In this document: in pieces, positions 40,885-54,665 of the stretch | How positions within the stretch are numbered: the first letter of the stretch is position 1 | Layout of the letters: each line of letters begins with the position of its first letter | DNA from: Sinohyriopsis cumingii | Taxonomy: Eukaryota > Mollusca > Bivalvia > Unionida > Unionidae | NCBI GenBank assembly: GCA_028554795.2 | Contig: CM068831.1 | Coordinates: 66,687,982 to 66,751,981 of the forward strand | Direction: 5' to 3' | Length of the DNA stretch: 64,000 nucleotides | The notes under the pieces: model-generated | Databases searched by the model: none | The model's input: only the letters and a program-made list of their open reading frames with translations | Told to the model about the DNA's origin: nothing | Position numbers and translations under genes: made by a program

Positions 40885-41199
40885 TGATTTGTGATTTTGA
40901 TTTTTAACGTAGCTTTAACATTTTTTCAGTCATATCGCTACGATGTCTGCAGTGTAGCAGTTTATAGCGATGTCTAGCACTGGGACATCATGCCGCAGAC
41001 ATGTAGTATGATGTCCCACCCAGTCACATTATCCTGACACCAGGCCGACCAGTCCTAACACTAACCTCTTAATGCTGAACGCCAAGCGAGGCAGCTGTTA
41101 GTACCATTTTTAAGTCTCTGGTATGACTCGGCCGGGGATCGAACCCACGACCTCCCGCATCCGAGGCGGACGCTCTAACCACTAGGCCACCGGAGCGGT
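40885..41199 (-). mobile_element. SINE-A copy 9, youngest copy, perfect 12-bp target duplication
   Basis: Flanked by 'gagtgactaatg' at 40873-40884 and 41200-41211 with no mismatch. The copy is close to the apparent consensus, with intact A-box-like 'tggcctagtggttag' and B-box-like 'gggttcgatcc' on the minus strand. Its 3' end is 'gatttgtgattttgat' with no long TG tract, unlike older copies. Confidence 0.95.
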
Positions 41200-41440
41200 G
41201 AGTGACTAATGAGAAAGAGAGAGTGAAAGAGAATATTATCATACAAATGGAATACCTATATTTCCTCTAAGAGGTACCTTATATATTTTGGGTGTGAAAG
41301 TGACGAAATTACTATCATACACAGCCCTAATCCACGCATTCATATAAACACAAGCGATAAGTAATAATTGTGTACGTACTCACCTATCATAAATAAGGCA
41401 CTCAAAATTGGAATCCATAACATGCTGCGTCCTGTTTCAG

Positions 41441-41923
<483 letters not shown>

Positions 41924-42307
41924 ATGGTTCCCTGACAATGACTCCCTTTACGTTTAAATCTTACCCATGGTTCCCTGACAATGACTCCCTTTACATTTAA
42001 ATCTTACCCATGGTTCCCTGACAATGACTCCCTTTACATTTAAATCTTACCCATGGTTCCCTGACAATGACTCCCTTTACGTTTAAATCTTACCCATGGT
42101 TCCCTGACAATGACTCCCTTTACGTTTAAATCTTACCCATGGTTCCCTGACAATGACTCCCTTTACATTTAAATCTTACCCATGGTTCCCTGACAATGTC
42201 TCCCTTTGCGTTTAAATCTTACCCATGGTTCCCTGACAATGACTCCCTTTACATTTAAATCTTACCCATGGTTCCCTGACAATGACTCCCTTTACGTTTA
42301 AATCTTG
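41924..42307. repeat. 43-bp tandem array, nearly identical units
   Basis: About nine copies of a 43-bp unit beginning 'cccatggttccctgacaatg'. Most differences are one A/G alternation in 'ttacRttt', so the array is young. Confidence 0.93.
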
Positions 42308-42884
42308 CGTTATAGACCTGAATATAAATAATTTTTTTTAATCTATTTAGGTCATGACGTTATAATCTAGATCAATATAAATTACAAACTCAGCCGATGA
42401 TAGTTAGGGCAAATTGAAATGGAATATTTGTATCTATTTCCAATCTTTATATATCGCTATTATCTATGTATGTTGCACGATATGGATTTATTTGACTTCT
42501 TGTCATCTAACTCTATCAAACATCACGATATATCTATATGTTGTACCGTCATTTGACCAAATGTCACGTTGGTAGCATAATAGTGTAGGGGGATTCAATG
42601 TCATTGTTCATCTACGTCTAACTGCTCACGTACGTATACTTTGAAAGGAAAAATTCTAAAATATAATTATTCTCGACGTAATGAGCCCTCTTTCATAAAA
42701 GAAAAGTGTATTTGTTTGTCTATGGCTTAGACGGTCTATGAATCTCTAACAGTATATCATCATATAATCATTGTTGTTCTCTTGTATAAATACCAAGATA
42801 AGAGAAGAACATCTGAAGTGGACTTGTATATAGTGTCATCAAAGTTAATCATAATTTAATCAGAGGGGCTTTATATTCAATAGC
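42308..42884. other. Intergenic DNA, nothing recognised
   Basis: No supported feature. Confidence 0.4.
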
Positions 42885-43850
42885 CGGAGTTGGGTCAATA
42901 ACATGAGCAGCGATTGCGCTCATTAGACATGGTTGTCCTTATTACACGAGCAGTGATTACACTCTATTGAAAGAGCTGTGTCTGTTCCATGAGCAGCGAT
43001 TGCGCTCATTAGACACAGTTGTCCTTATTACACGAGCAGTGATTACACTCTATTGAAAGAGCTGTGTCTGTTCCATGAGCAGTGATTGCTTTCATTAGAC
43101 ATGATCTTGTTTATTTCAAAAGGAATGATCCCATTCATTAGACAGAGTTCTGCCTATTACATGAGTAGTGATTGCTTTCATTGGACATGATCTTGTTTAT
43201 TTCAAAAGGAATGATTCCATTCATTAGACAGAATTGTACCTATTTCATAAACAGTAATTACATTCATTAGACAGAATTATGTTTATTTAATGAGAAGCGA
43301 TTGAACTCATTAGACAGAGTTGTGTCTATTTAATTAGGAGTGATTCCATTCATTAGACAGAAATGTGTACATTTCATGAGCAGTGATTCCATTCATTAGA
43401 CAGTGATTCCATTCATTAGACAGAATTGTGTATATTTCATGAGCAGTGATTCCATTCATTAGACAGAATTGTGTATATTTCATGAGCTGTGATTGCATTC
43501 ATTATACAGAGTTGTGTCTATTTAATTAGGAGTGATTGCATTTAGTAGACATAGTCAATTCTTTTCTCATAAGGAGCGGTCCTATTTACTGGACAAAGCT
43601 GATTCTATGTCATGAGCAGAGATTGCATTTACTTGACGGAGTTGCGTTTATTTCAAGAGGAGTGATTACCTTCATTAGACAGAATTGTGTCTATTTTATT
43701 AGGAGTAATTTCATTTAGTAGACATATATACGTCTGTTTCATGATGAGTGGTCACATTCATTCACTGGACAAAGATGTGTCTGTTTCATAAGCAGTGATT
43801 GTATTATGTAGACAGAGTTGCCTCTGTCAATGTGTTTTCTCAAAGGAAAG
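42885..43850. repeat. Degenerate ~43-bp tandem array
   Basis: About 22 diverged copies of 'cattcattagacagaattg' followed by 'tgtctatttcatgagcagtgatt'. A two-unit higher-order block repeats at the left end (42905-43080). An inverted-orientation block of the same unit lies at 50335-50535. Confidence 0.85.
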
Positions 43851-44251
43851 CGAATACGTGTGAAATTGATTCCGACTGCAATTTTGGTAAATTTGCAAAT
43901 TTCTAGGGTACTTGCTTGTCATCTTCCAAGTGTTTTCATGAAAACGTTCACTAATGTAACATACAGATGAATTAGGATCAACCTGCGAACATTATTTGAA
44001 AATACATTGTGCAAAGCTGTCACTTAATCAGGCACTACAAAAACATTTTATGTTTATAAACACATGTGGAAAAACAGCAATAAAACAAAACGGAATAATA
44101 CTCAAAGTGTTATGAAAGACAGGAAACAAATGCGTGCATATGGAAATATATAATAATTTAAGGGTAGAAATATTGAAAGAAGAACGTTAAATGTAAAACG
44201 AAATTGAATTCTAAACATGGAATAGAATTTTAATTCTCGCCTTTCAACAAA
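43851..44251. other. Intergenic DNA, nothing recognised
   Basis: No supported feature. Confidence 0.4.
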
Positions 44252-45506
44252 TTACTGTAAAATTTTCTTTCAATTAGCTCTTGTGCTATAGCTTCAAAGC
44301 CTCATTCAGGATTGACGTTAAAGACTGAAAAAATATCTCCCAGGCGAAAAGAAATGCTTTTTACGGTAGAGCAAATATACTGTAACATTTTCTTTCAATT
44401 AGCTCTTGTGCTATAGCTTCAAAGCCTCATTCAGAATTGACGTTAAAGACTGAAAAAATATCTCCCAGGCGAAAAGAAATGCTTTTAACGGTAGAGCAAA
44501 TATACTGTAACATTTTCTTTCAATTAGCTCTTGTGCTATAGCTTCAAAGCCTCATTCAGGATTGACGTTAAAGACTGAAAAAATATCTCCCAGGCGAAAA
44601 GAAATGCTTTTTACGGTAGAGCAAATATACTGTAACATTTTCTTTCAATTAGCTCTTGTGCTATAGCTTCAAAGCCTCATTCAGGATTGACGTTAAAGAC
44701 TGAAAAAATATCTCCCAGGCGAAAAGAAATGCTTTTTACGGTAGAGCAAATATACTGTAACATTTTCTTTCAATTAGCTCTTGTGCTATAGCTTCAAAGC
44801 CTCATTCAGGATTGACGTTAAAGACTGAAAAAATATCTCCCAGGCGAAAAGAAATGCTTTTTACGGTAGAGCAAATATACTGTAACATTTTCTTTCAATT
44901 AGCTCTTGTGCTATAGCTTCAAAGCCTCATTCAGGATTGACGTTAAAGACTGAAAAAATATCTCCCAGGCGAAAAGAAATGCTTTTACGGTAGAGCAAAT
45001 ATACTGTAACATTTTCTTTCAATTAGCTCTTGTGCTATAGCTTCAAAGCCTCATTCAGGATTGACGTTAAAGACTGAAAAAATATCTCCCAGGCGAAAAG
45101 AAATGCTTTTTACGGTAGAGCAAATATACTGTAACATTTTCTTTCAATTAGCTCTTGTGCTATAGCTTCAAAGCCTCATTCAGGATTGACGTTAAAGACT
45201 GAAAAAATATCTCCCAGGCGAAAAGAAATGCTTTTTACGGTAGAGCAAATATACTGTAACATTTTCTTTCAATTAGCTCTTGTGCTATAGCTTCAAAGCC
45301 TCATTCAGGATTGACGTTAAAGACTGAAAAAATATCTCCCAGGCGAAAAGAAATGCTTTTTACGGTAGAGCAAATATACTGTAACATTTTCTTTCAATTA
45401 GCTCTTGTGCTATAGCTTCAAAGCCTCATTCAGAATTGACGTTAAAGACTGAAAAAATATCTCCCAGGCGAAAAGAAATGCTTTTTACGGTAGAGCAAAT
45501 ATACTG
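44252..45506. repeat. 125-bp satellite array, ~10 near-identical copies
   Basis: Unit starts 'tactgtaacattttctttc' and ends 'acggtagagcaaata'. Measured spacing between copies is exactly 125 bp (for example 44378, 44503, 44628), with one 124-bp copy from a single T deletion near 44983. The rare substitutions (agg/aga in 'cattcagg', ttt/taa in 'gctttttacgg') are shared by non-adjacent copies. No long frame crosses it. Confidence 0.95.
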
Positions 45507-45701
45507 GCTCTTCATTTGAGAAATATGCACCATTTTATTTCCTTTGCTACCATACAAAACTGTTTTAAACTTTGATCGACATTTTGAACATCTGTCCCAT
45601 GGAGGGAGTGAAAATCACTATGTCTGTTGCACACGGTGACACTTTAGAAAGATAAAGTGATGTGTTCATCATAGTTAATTTCCAACAAGTGGTTTAGAAC
45701 A
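45507..45701. other. Short spacer, nothing recognised
   Basis: No supported feature. Confidence 0.4.
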
Positions 45702-45713
45702 AAACCTTTATGT

Positions 45714-45963
45714 GTTGTTGTTGTTGTAGGGTTTAACGCCATTTTTCAGCACACGAAATGCTACACATGGCGGCCAGTATTAATGGTGGAGGAAGAACCC
45801 GGGAAAACCCCAGAAAGAACCACCGACCCACGAGAAGCTACTGGCAAGCTTTCTCACATACCCACATTAGCCGATTCCTAGACACGAACCCACGCAGACA
45901 GAGGTGAGATGGCAGTGATCCGTAACGGAGAGCGCTTTAGACCACTCGGCCACTCGGGGCCCC
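45714..45963 (-). mobile_element. SINE-B copy 3, perfect 12-bp target duplication
   Basis: (CAA)n tail at left (as TTG), tRNA-like head 'ggccccgagtggccgagtgg' at right on the minus strand. Flanked by 'aaacctttatgt' at 45702-45713 and 45964-45975. Confidence 0.93.
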
Positions 45964-45993
45964 AAACCTTTATGTACAGACAGACACATCCCC

Positions 45994-46061
45994 ATAATAT
46001 CCCCATCTGTGCATGTGTCTAAACCTTTATGTACAGACACATGCACAGATGGGGATATTAT
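45994..46061. repeat. Perfect 27-bp inverted repeat
   Basis: Arms 45994-46020 and 46035-46061 are exact reverse complements around a 14-nt loop. The loop contains a third copy of the SINE-B target word 'aaacctttatgt' (46021-46032). Confidence 0.95.
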
Positions 46062-47332
<1,271 letters not shown>

Positions 47333-47344
47333 ACATCTACATAC

Positions 47345-47592
47345 GGGGCCCCGAGTGGCCGAGTGGTCTAAAGCGCTCACCGTTACGGATCACTGCCATC
47401 TCACCTCTGTCTGCGTCGGTTCGAGTCTCGGATTCGGCTAATGTGGTTATGTGAGAAAGCTTGCCAGTAGCTTCTCGTGGGTCGGTGGTTCTTTCCGGGG
47501 TTTTTCCGGGTTCTTCCTCCACCATTAATACTGGCCGCCATGTATAGCCTATTTTGTGCTGAAAAATGGCGTTAAACCCTACAACAACAACA
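47345..47592 (+). mobile_element. SINE-B copy 4, full length, perfect 12-bp target duplication
   Basis: Plus-strand copy: head 'ggggccccgagtggccgag', A-box 'tggccgagtggtcta', B-box 'ggttcgagtct', tail (CAA)n. Flanked by 'acatctacatac' at 47333-47344 and 47593-47604. Best preserved SINE-B here. Confidence 0.95.
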
Positions 47593-47604
47593 ACAACATC
47601 TACA

Positions 47605-48084
47605 TACTGATTTTAAAACAAGAACATAGGAAATATGAATGAATTAATTGTCCTCGACTCTGAACGATATTTTCCTGCCTTATCTATATTGCAATACCTT
47701 CCATGTGACATATTTAACAATACACCGAAACAAAACTCACCTGACCCAAGCATCCAATGGGAATCTACCCCAAACTTGATAAGAGGTTGATTATTGAGAT
47801 TCATTTTGAAACTTGTAAACACCTTTTTTGTAACTCATTGGAATCAACAATCATGCACAAAAGTTTAAAACAATATTGGTATATATAACACCTCCGGGCA
47901 TACCCAAAATAAAAATGCATAGAATGAAGCTTTCTTTAACATGTTGGTCAAACATACATTAGAAAACATAATTATATAATTACGTAGGAAGATGTCGTAT
48001 GAATGACACAAAAGCCATACAAAATTGAGCAATATAGAACTTCTATACACGTGAAAGACCATCTGCAATCATATTAAGTTTTCT
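47605..48084. other. Noncoding or unrecognised
   Basis: A minus-strand stretch at 47751-47815 ends in a good donor-like 'TCAG|gtgagt' but has no convincing acceptor or partner exon. Part of it may be the downstream end of the gypsy remnant. Confidence 0.35.
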
Positions 48085-48390
48085 CTTCATCTGACTTATA
48101 TCAATGTTGTATTCCTGCAACATCACACTCTACTTAAACAATCGCTGGTGTTTCTTTTTCATTTGTTGGTAACTGAATGGGAGTTGTGTTCACTAAATGC
48201 AATCATCCTAGAAAGAGATGAAATAACGTACGCTTCAAAGTGTTGCAAACTCATAATTAAAGCCCAAAATTAATTCCTGATAGTGAAAAATAATTTTTGT
48301 TTAGATGAAATGCATACTGGATGATCCACACCATTTTCGTCGTCTTGAACTAATACTACACCAACCCTACATAACTTGCAACAACTGACA
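48085..48390 (-). pseudogene. Ty3/gypsy-type RNase H remnant
   Basis: On the minus strand the frame at 48370-48312 reads 'VGVVLVQDDENGVDHPVC', matching the RNase H start of Ty3/gypsy polyproteins (GAVLxQ...PVCYFS). Further pieces 'LQHFEAYVISS' and 'LQEYNIDIS' follow in the expected order at lower coordinates but in shifted frames with stops. A dead LTR-retrotransposon fragment; no LTR recognised. Confidence 0.7.
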
Positions 48391-48479
48391 CTTAAAAGGA
48401 CTGACTCATATCCAGGCTTTCTTACTCAATTATTTTCGTGTATATTATTGTATCGTGTGTAAATCAAAATTGCACGAGA

Positions 48480-48640
48480 GATTCATTTATCAGATGAATG
48501 CAATGATTAGTCGTCAGCGCGAAGATCCATGTTAGCATGCACTGAATACAAGACTAAGTCTTCGGTAAAGAGCTGAAAAAAGAAGAGGCCCTAACACAGA
48601 TCCTCGAGGAACGCAACTTAAAATAGGATTCAATTCTGAA
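48480..48640 (-). pseudogene. LINE reverse transcriptase remnant
   Basis: Minus-strand 48618-48577 reads 'CVPRGSVLGPLLF', the hallmark non-LTR RT motif (GxPQGSxLGPLLF). Downstream at 48518-48510 'ADD' stands where the catalytic YADD would be. In-frame stops and an indel between them show decay. Confidence 0.75.
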
Positions 48641-48837
48641 GTAAATTTATCCGTGCAAAACACCTATGGCATGTTAGAGACATAAGATTTGCACCATACA
48701 ACTGACTTTGAAAAATCCTTGTATTCTAATAGTTTTTGTTACTGAGTTAACAAAAGTTGCCGTCGTTTGTTATTTATATATTACGATATATTATCGATAA
48801 TCCATGATATTACATTAATGTCCACGTTTTGTCATGG

Positions 48838-49130
48838 AATAAGGCCAATGAGAACGAACTTATCTACCTGGACGGGCACCTGGTTGATAAGTGACCTGAA
48901 CTGGGTCTCAAACTGATTTAGTTCCATACCTCTATCAGCGTCATTTTCGCCTACTCGGACAATAACTGTGTGGTATTTATTGAGATCAAGGTTATTCAGT
49001 TATGTTTTGAGACTGTCAATGATGGCACCAAGGTATGATCTTAAATGTACATCATGTGAAAGTTCTCTGGTGTTCAGGAGAGATGATCCTGTAATTAGGT
49101 TATTTTCTGGTGGTGGAGCATGATTAAGAA
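48838..49130 (-). pseudogene. LINE ORF1-like SGNH/esterase remnant
   Basis: Minus strand reads 'HTVIVRVGENDADRG' and later 'VQVDKFVLIGLI', matching the VGxND block and following strand of SGNH-hydrolase-like domains found in ORF1 of some LINEs. One stop interrupts it. It lies 5' of the RT remnant in the correct order for one LINE. Confidence 0.6.
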
Positions 49131-50334
49131 GATTTTTTCGGTCAGCGGCTGTTAGTAAAATTCCTTAGTGTACACTGCTTTGTCAGTTACTGTTTTACCC
49201 TTGTATGTTTGATTAGTGGATGTTTTGTGTTCCGACCTAATTTATTTTGTATTAGCTTTCTATCGATTCGATTACATTTTGTGATATGTTCAGTATTACT
49301 GTTGTATTCTTATTTATCTCAAATTTGACATTTACTATTTGCTTTTATTTATTTCCAGTTGCACTGAAGTTGATTTGTCATATACAGCCATGCGTTTTTT
49401 ATGCTGGATATTTGGTCGTTGATGTTTACAAAATGTTTATTCTATATTGTTTTACTAAGTTTGTATTTGGTTTAAAATGACAGCTTTATAAGCATGTAAT
49501 TATATTATCTCAGTCTGTACCCTTGTAAAACCTTTGGGTATTTTCTACAGTGAATACAGGTCCAGAGTTCTGCTTGGCCTGTTGTGCTAATACAAACACA
49601 TGTATCATGGTAACAAGAAACGAAAACGTTATACCTTGTCAATTTAAAAAAAAAATTGTTTTTGATTTGCCTATTGCTTTACAGTCAGAGTTACATAAAT
49701 GTTCATTATCAGCGTCATCTGGTTTCATCGTGACACTGCTGGAGTTTTTATATGTCTGTATAACTTGCTTTATACTGTCGTGTACAATGCTTGATTCATT
49801 TTTTGTTCATTCAGGTTATCACAATATGGATGGTTACTATTTTTACCTAGTTTGTCGTCTTAATGCTCTAAGAAAGTGGCATCAACTTCTGTGAATTCGC
49901 CAGATGGAGTTTTGCCTAGAATTAGTTCTTTTTCGTTATGACGTACATGTTTCCTTAATTGTTGCCTCGAGCATTCAAACTAGGTACTTCATTTTTAGGA
50001 ATTTTCCTGACGTAATTCTTTTTTGTTATGGTCGGGTAATTGAATATACATGTCGGCACAAATCATGTCTCTGTTAGAGAGACCACTGATCAAGGATAAG
50101 CACTTTTCTCGTAATTCCGAGTCAACTTTTGCAAGATCTGGATCAATTTTAAATGGTACAGAATGAATGTCACGTATTCTATATTTTGGGTTTGAAGTTA
50201 AATTGTACTACAATGCACTTCAAGGACACTTGCATATAATGAAAAGGAGTGGGATCGTATTATGAGTATATACGGTAATTTGCGTTGTTCTAGCTTGGTT
50301 ACTGTCTGTTCAGCAGTTTAACATTTCGTGCAAT
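49131..50334. other. Intergenic DNA; unsupported 114-codon frame
   Basis: A plus-strand frame at 49550-49894 has 114 codons but no motif, poor composition and no splice partner, so I do not call it. Confidence 0.4.
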
Positions 50335-50529
50335 AGGCATAAATCTGTCCATTTAATACAATCACTAACAATGTAGTAGACATGGATGAAATCACTGGTC
50401 ATTAAAGAGACATAACTCGGTCTAACGAATGCTATTACTCCCCATGAAGTAGACACAAATCTGTCTAATGACTGCAATTACTCCCCATGAAATAAACACA
50501 AATCTAATCAATGCAATCGCTCCTTACGA

Positions 50530-50535
<6 letters not shown>
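50335..50535. repeat. Inverted block of the 43-bp repeat of 42885-43850
   Basis: Read on the minus strand the units contain 'cattagacagatttgtgtct' and 'atttcatggggagtaattgc', the same unit as at 42.9-43.9 kb. About five diverged copies. Confidence 0.75.
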
Positions 50536-50560
<25 letters not shown>

Positions 50561-51004
50561 GTCTTCATTTAACCAGAATAACATACTGTCTAATAAATGC
50601 AGTCACTGCTAATGTATTCAGAACTTCCATTTTTCCTTTAAGTATTCATCTGTATGCAATGTTGCGAAACTTTATGTCTAGTCAGCTAATTAACAAGCTA
50701 ATTTAGTACAACATGGTCGATATTCCAAACATCTAAAAAGGTGTTCAATTTACCCTAGATATGATAGAGACAGTTTGTATTTTAAATTAAACTAAGTTGT
50801 GACGCAATGACCGCAATAGATAATCAAACTATTATATTCTGTTAACTGAAGACTGACATGTAAAGGGAGTCAATTGTCACTAAATTGTATTCTTCGAATT
50901 ATCCTCTTCTACTATCGTCATTATTTAAACAGCTCGTATCAGGATCATCTAAGATACCCTTTACGGACAGAATTAGTATATCTTCATTCATTCATGTGAC
51001 TCTG

Positions 51005-51038
<34 letters not shown>

Positions 51039-51162
51039 TGACACATACACACACATGCGCACACACTCTCCAGTATGTATCTTAGATGTTTCTTTTAATA
51101 AGGTAGATACCTAATTCAAAGATATATATATATATAGATACCTAATTCAAAGATATATGTAT
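50536..51162. other. Intergenic DNA with microsatellites
   Basis: (AAT)n at 50529-50562, (CT)n-(AC)n at 51003-51065, and a duplicated 25-bp word 'agatacctaattcaaagata' around 51104-51158. Confidence 0.6.
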
Positions 51163-51450
51163 ATAATTTGTGCATAACTATTAGTTATCATTAGGATAAT
51201 TAGCTAATGCTAAGTATATTTCATCATCTTTACATCTTTACATGGGTATTTGAGAATGCTGGACTGATAATACAGATATATATGAAGTTTTGCAAATAAA
51301 TGTTTACAAGACTGCATGCAAAGAAAGGAGAGAACACAAAAAGTAATAACCAAATACGCAAATCCTTTGATAGCAACTATTTCATGAATACTTAGGAATT
51401 TTAGTGTACATCAGGTCCCATTATTTGCAAAACGTTATTCTTGTTGCTTC
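51163..51450. repeat. Dispersed repeat R1, copy 2
   Basis: Colinear with 15217-15495 (see there). Less diverged words are 'ctggactgataatacag' and 'atgaagtttt'. A (TA)n array lies just beyond it. Confidence 0.65.
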
Positions 51451-51476
51451 TTGTTCAGTTTGTAAGCAAGACGATA

Positions 51477-51481
<5 letters not shown>

Positions 51482-51563
<82 letters not shown>
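51482..51563. repeat. (TA)n microsatellite
   Basis: About 41 TA dinucleotides. Confidence 0.97.
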
Positions 51564-51565
<2 letters not shown>

Positions 51566-52979
51566 CCATGATCTATTGCACGTAAGACGCAATATCAAAT
51601 TACCTATTATATGCTTATGCATACCGTTTCTACTCAATAGATTGTACATTCACTTTTCATTGGCTTTTTGTTGGTTACACCTCACCATTGCACCCTAAGA
51701 AGCCTAGTCGCAGAGCCCTTAAGCACAGGGAGTACCCATAAATTTTCCATCAAATAAACCAAATTATATTTGAAGTCGGTATCATAATACTCTTAGGCCT
51801 CGCTGGATAGTTTCGTATCTTGGTAGGATGCATGAACCTAATTATCACAAGCCTAGCATTTATGAATTCACACATAAGCTAAATTTATAATGTGGTTTAG
51901 ATTTACTTTGAGTTAGGCTTGAAAACAGGTTGGCATGTTGGTGACTGCCTGTCACAGTTAGATGAGCATTGAAGATCAAAGGCGTAACCTCGGCTGCAAA
52001 CGAGCTGCCGACTTGGCTTACGTATTTATGCGTGTTTGCTACAGAGGTAAATATCTAAAAATCTAGATGGTTGAGGGGTGATGAAAAGTATGCTAATTTG
52101 TTATAGTATTAGTGAACTTTATTCATGCATAAGGCACATACTGATTCTTTTAGCTGCCTTGTCACAGAAAAATATTCAAAATAGCTATTTCTTGTCAAAA
52201 ATTAATGCAAAATTTAGGGGTTGGTGGCAGTCTTGGTTCAGTATAAAAACCACCAGTTGCATCAGGAATTAACCTGATTACTGCAGTTAAAATCTCACAT
52301 GTATGCTTTCTACAAAAATCATTAGTTTGTTTTTATTTGTATCTTCAGTGTAAAATCATTCTCATTTTTCTGTAATTGGTCATTGTTGGATGAAAGTTCA
52401 CCAGATAAACTGTCCAGTGAGACCTTAGGGCGTGCCAGCAGGTGACCTGAAAATGTGGACTCGAAAATTAGGTCAGGCCACTTGATGACTAGTTTACTTA
52501 ATACAATTGTAATGGTCACCATATCTTAAACGAGTGGCAAAATATGTTAAAGGAGGGAAAAGAATGCTACAGCTGCCAATATGATTTCATCTTCGATCTA
52601 CTATACCCAGTTTCATGTGCGCTATCTCAAAAATGTTCTTCAGATCTGGCGAGTAAGTATGCAAGGGAGGTAACTAGATCATAACTCACTCATCCTACAA
52701 AACACCATGAATGGTTTTCTGTATTTTAGAAATGAGCATGAGCCTTAATATGCCATCTTTGTGGTCACATTCACTTAGCACTGTAATATCAAGACAGAAA
52801 AGTTACATGTGGTATTACGAAAAGGAATTCCACTTGAAAGATATGAAAATGAGCATGATGATGTCCTGCCAACGGATAGGCCTTTCTCCTTCTCCCTCAA
52901 AAGATGTAGTCATCTTCTGTCATTTTTGTTACGTTTAGGAACAATGTTTTGTTGTTGTTTTTGTTGTTATTGCTTTTCA
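51564..52979. other. Intergenic DNA; one weak exon-like stretch
   Basis: Minus-strand 52322-52453 has an acceptor-like 'cacattttcag' and an open frame to TAA reading 'HLLARPKVSLDSLSGEL', but the frame is open through the acceptor too and nothing partners with it. Confidence 0.35.
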
Positions 52980-53731
52980 ATTTTTTTGTTTTGTTCTAAT
53001 ATGATAATTTGTTCGATCAAAGAGACCACAGCTGGATTCTACTTACCTAAGTAAGGCATCTCCTCCTAATGTACCAAATACAAAACATGCACTGTCCCAA
53101 GACTAAAAGTCCTCAAGGAAGGCACTAGTACAACATGACAGTATCTGACAAACGTGTCATGATGATCTGGACTTTGGTCAAAGTATGCAATCATGAACAA
53201 AACTTACTGTGGAGAACAAATGTTTTCTTATGAAAGTTACTATGACCATTGCCTCTGACCTACATAGCACAAGAATATATATGTCTTTTTATTATTATCC
53301 TAAGTCAAAGTCAATCAAAAAGATCACTGCAAAAACTTACTCAAGAACAAAAAACATTATTCCGCAAGGCCCATTTTGCTCGTGTCAAACTGATCCTGAC
53401 CTTTGATCGTTTGTCCAAAATGCAAGCACTCTACAAATTTTGTCAAGGTATGTGATTAAGGACTAATTATTATGCAAAAATATATTATTTTATTTCAGTA
53501 ACAGTAACCTTGATCTTTGATCTTTCAACGTAAACGTTGTTTTCACCATATGGAAAGTCCTCCACAATCTGTGAAAAAGGTGTATGGTCCGAAACTGGAA
53601 ACTATGCGCAGCAACCACATTTCTTGCTTCGGTTAACGTGACTTTGACCATTGACCTTTTGATCATAAAATCGATAGGTATCTGCTTTTACCCAGGTGCC
53701 ACCTATCCACAACGCTTAGTAACTCGAATGG

Positions 53732-53762
<31 letters not shown>

Positions 53763-54665
53763 GAAGAAGAAGAAGAAGAAGAAGAAAAAGAAGAAGAAGA
53801 AAAAGATTTTGTTCGAATTCTTGACGAAAATTCAAGTTTCTGATTTTAAAATCATTTACGAACTAAGTAGGAGTGCATCTACCAGTACAAAAGGACAAAT
53901 ATATATTGTACAGTAATCAATTCAATTTTATTATCATGAACTGTACTAAAGATGATACTGTTAATTTACGCTATGAAGAAAACGAACTTCGACAAAGAAC
54001 TACGTGGATTTGCATTCAAACGAAGTATATTACCTGGAACTTACAGAACCATCTTTGATTATGCATTAAATTGACTTCTTAATATATTCAATTTTATGAC
54101 CCATATTTCAATTTTCTACGCCGTTGGTCCTTCAAGGCAAATTTAAGTTAGGGAAACTCATATACTTGTGAGACTATCGGAAATTGTCATTATCACTAAT
54201 GCTCTATTGGTGATTGGTTCATCGTCAGTAAAAGTGAAAGCTTTTCTTTGCAAAAACCGAACGGATTCGAGAAAGGCATTGAAATAAAATGACCCGGGAC
54301 AACTGTGCTTATATTAGTAACCTCGAGGTCAACCTACGGATCAAAGCTCAAATGTATATACCTAGGGTGAGCAAATTTCCCAATTTCCATTGATTTTCAA
54401 AACTGAGAACTTCTGTTTAATCATTATGGACTTCAGAACATCATGCAAGATTCATGCCAGGCCCTAGGATGTGCGGGGCCAAAGGCAGCTAGCAAAGAAA
54501 TTGCATTGCGGAGTTGATTTCCTGAAAGCGCGGGGCCCAAGTCAGTTGCCTCGTTCGCCTTGCCCTAGGACTGGACATGGTAAGATTTTACTTACATCTG
54601 AAATTGAAGAGCTTAACATCGTGCACAGCAAAGCACTTCCGAAAATGAAGATTTGACAAAAAACA
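52980..54665. repeat. Dispersed repeat R2, copy 2
   Basis: Colinear partner of 17620-19255. Carries a (TAA)n-(GAA)n run at 53730-53805 where copy 1 has a short (AAT)n, and an insertion of a hAT-like MITE at 54458-54573 that copy 1 lacks. Confidence 0.75.
54458..54573. mobile_element. hAT-like MITE, second copy
   Basis: Starts 'caggccctagg' and ends 'cctaggactg', related in inverse orientation to the 14062 MITE (shared 'ggccccgcgc'-type and 'ttgcctcgttcgccttgcc' words). The empty site in R2 copy 1 (about 19180) supports insertion. Exact ends are uncertain because the flanks also share 'catg' and 'aagatt'. Confidence 0.6.

Noticed and set aside
44252..45506. Possible CRISPR-like regular repeat
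   Set aside because: The 125-bp units are contiguous with no unique spacers and the context is eukaryotic; it is a satellite.
47751..47815. Minus-strand exon-like stretch with a good donor
   Set aside because: Best frame needs a non-consensus acceptor ('tttacaag') and no neighbouring exon fits its phase.
49550..49894. 114-codon plus-strand frame
   Set aside because: Composition and absence of motifs or splice partners fit a chance frame in AT-rich DNA.
52322..52522. Minus-strand terminal-exon-like frame
   Set aside because: Two frames are open, no family recognised, and no upstream exon found.
53584..53916. 110-codon frame with poly-Asn and poly-Lys
   Set aside because: Created by (AAT)n-(AAG)n inside repeat R2.
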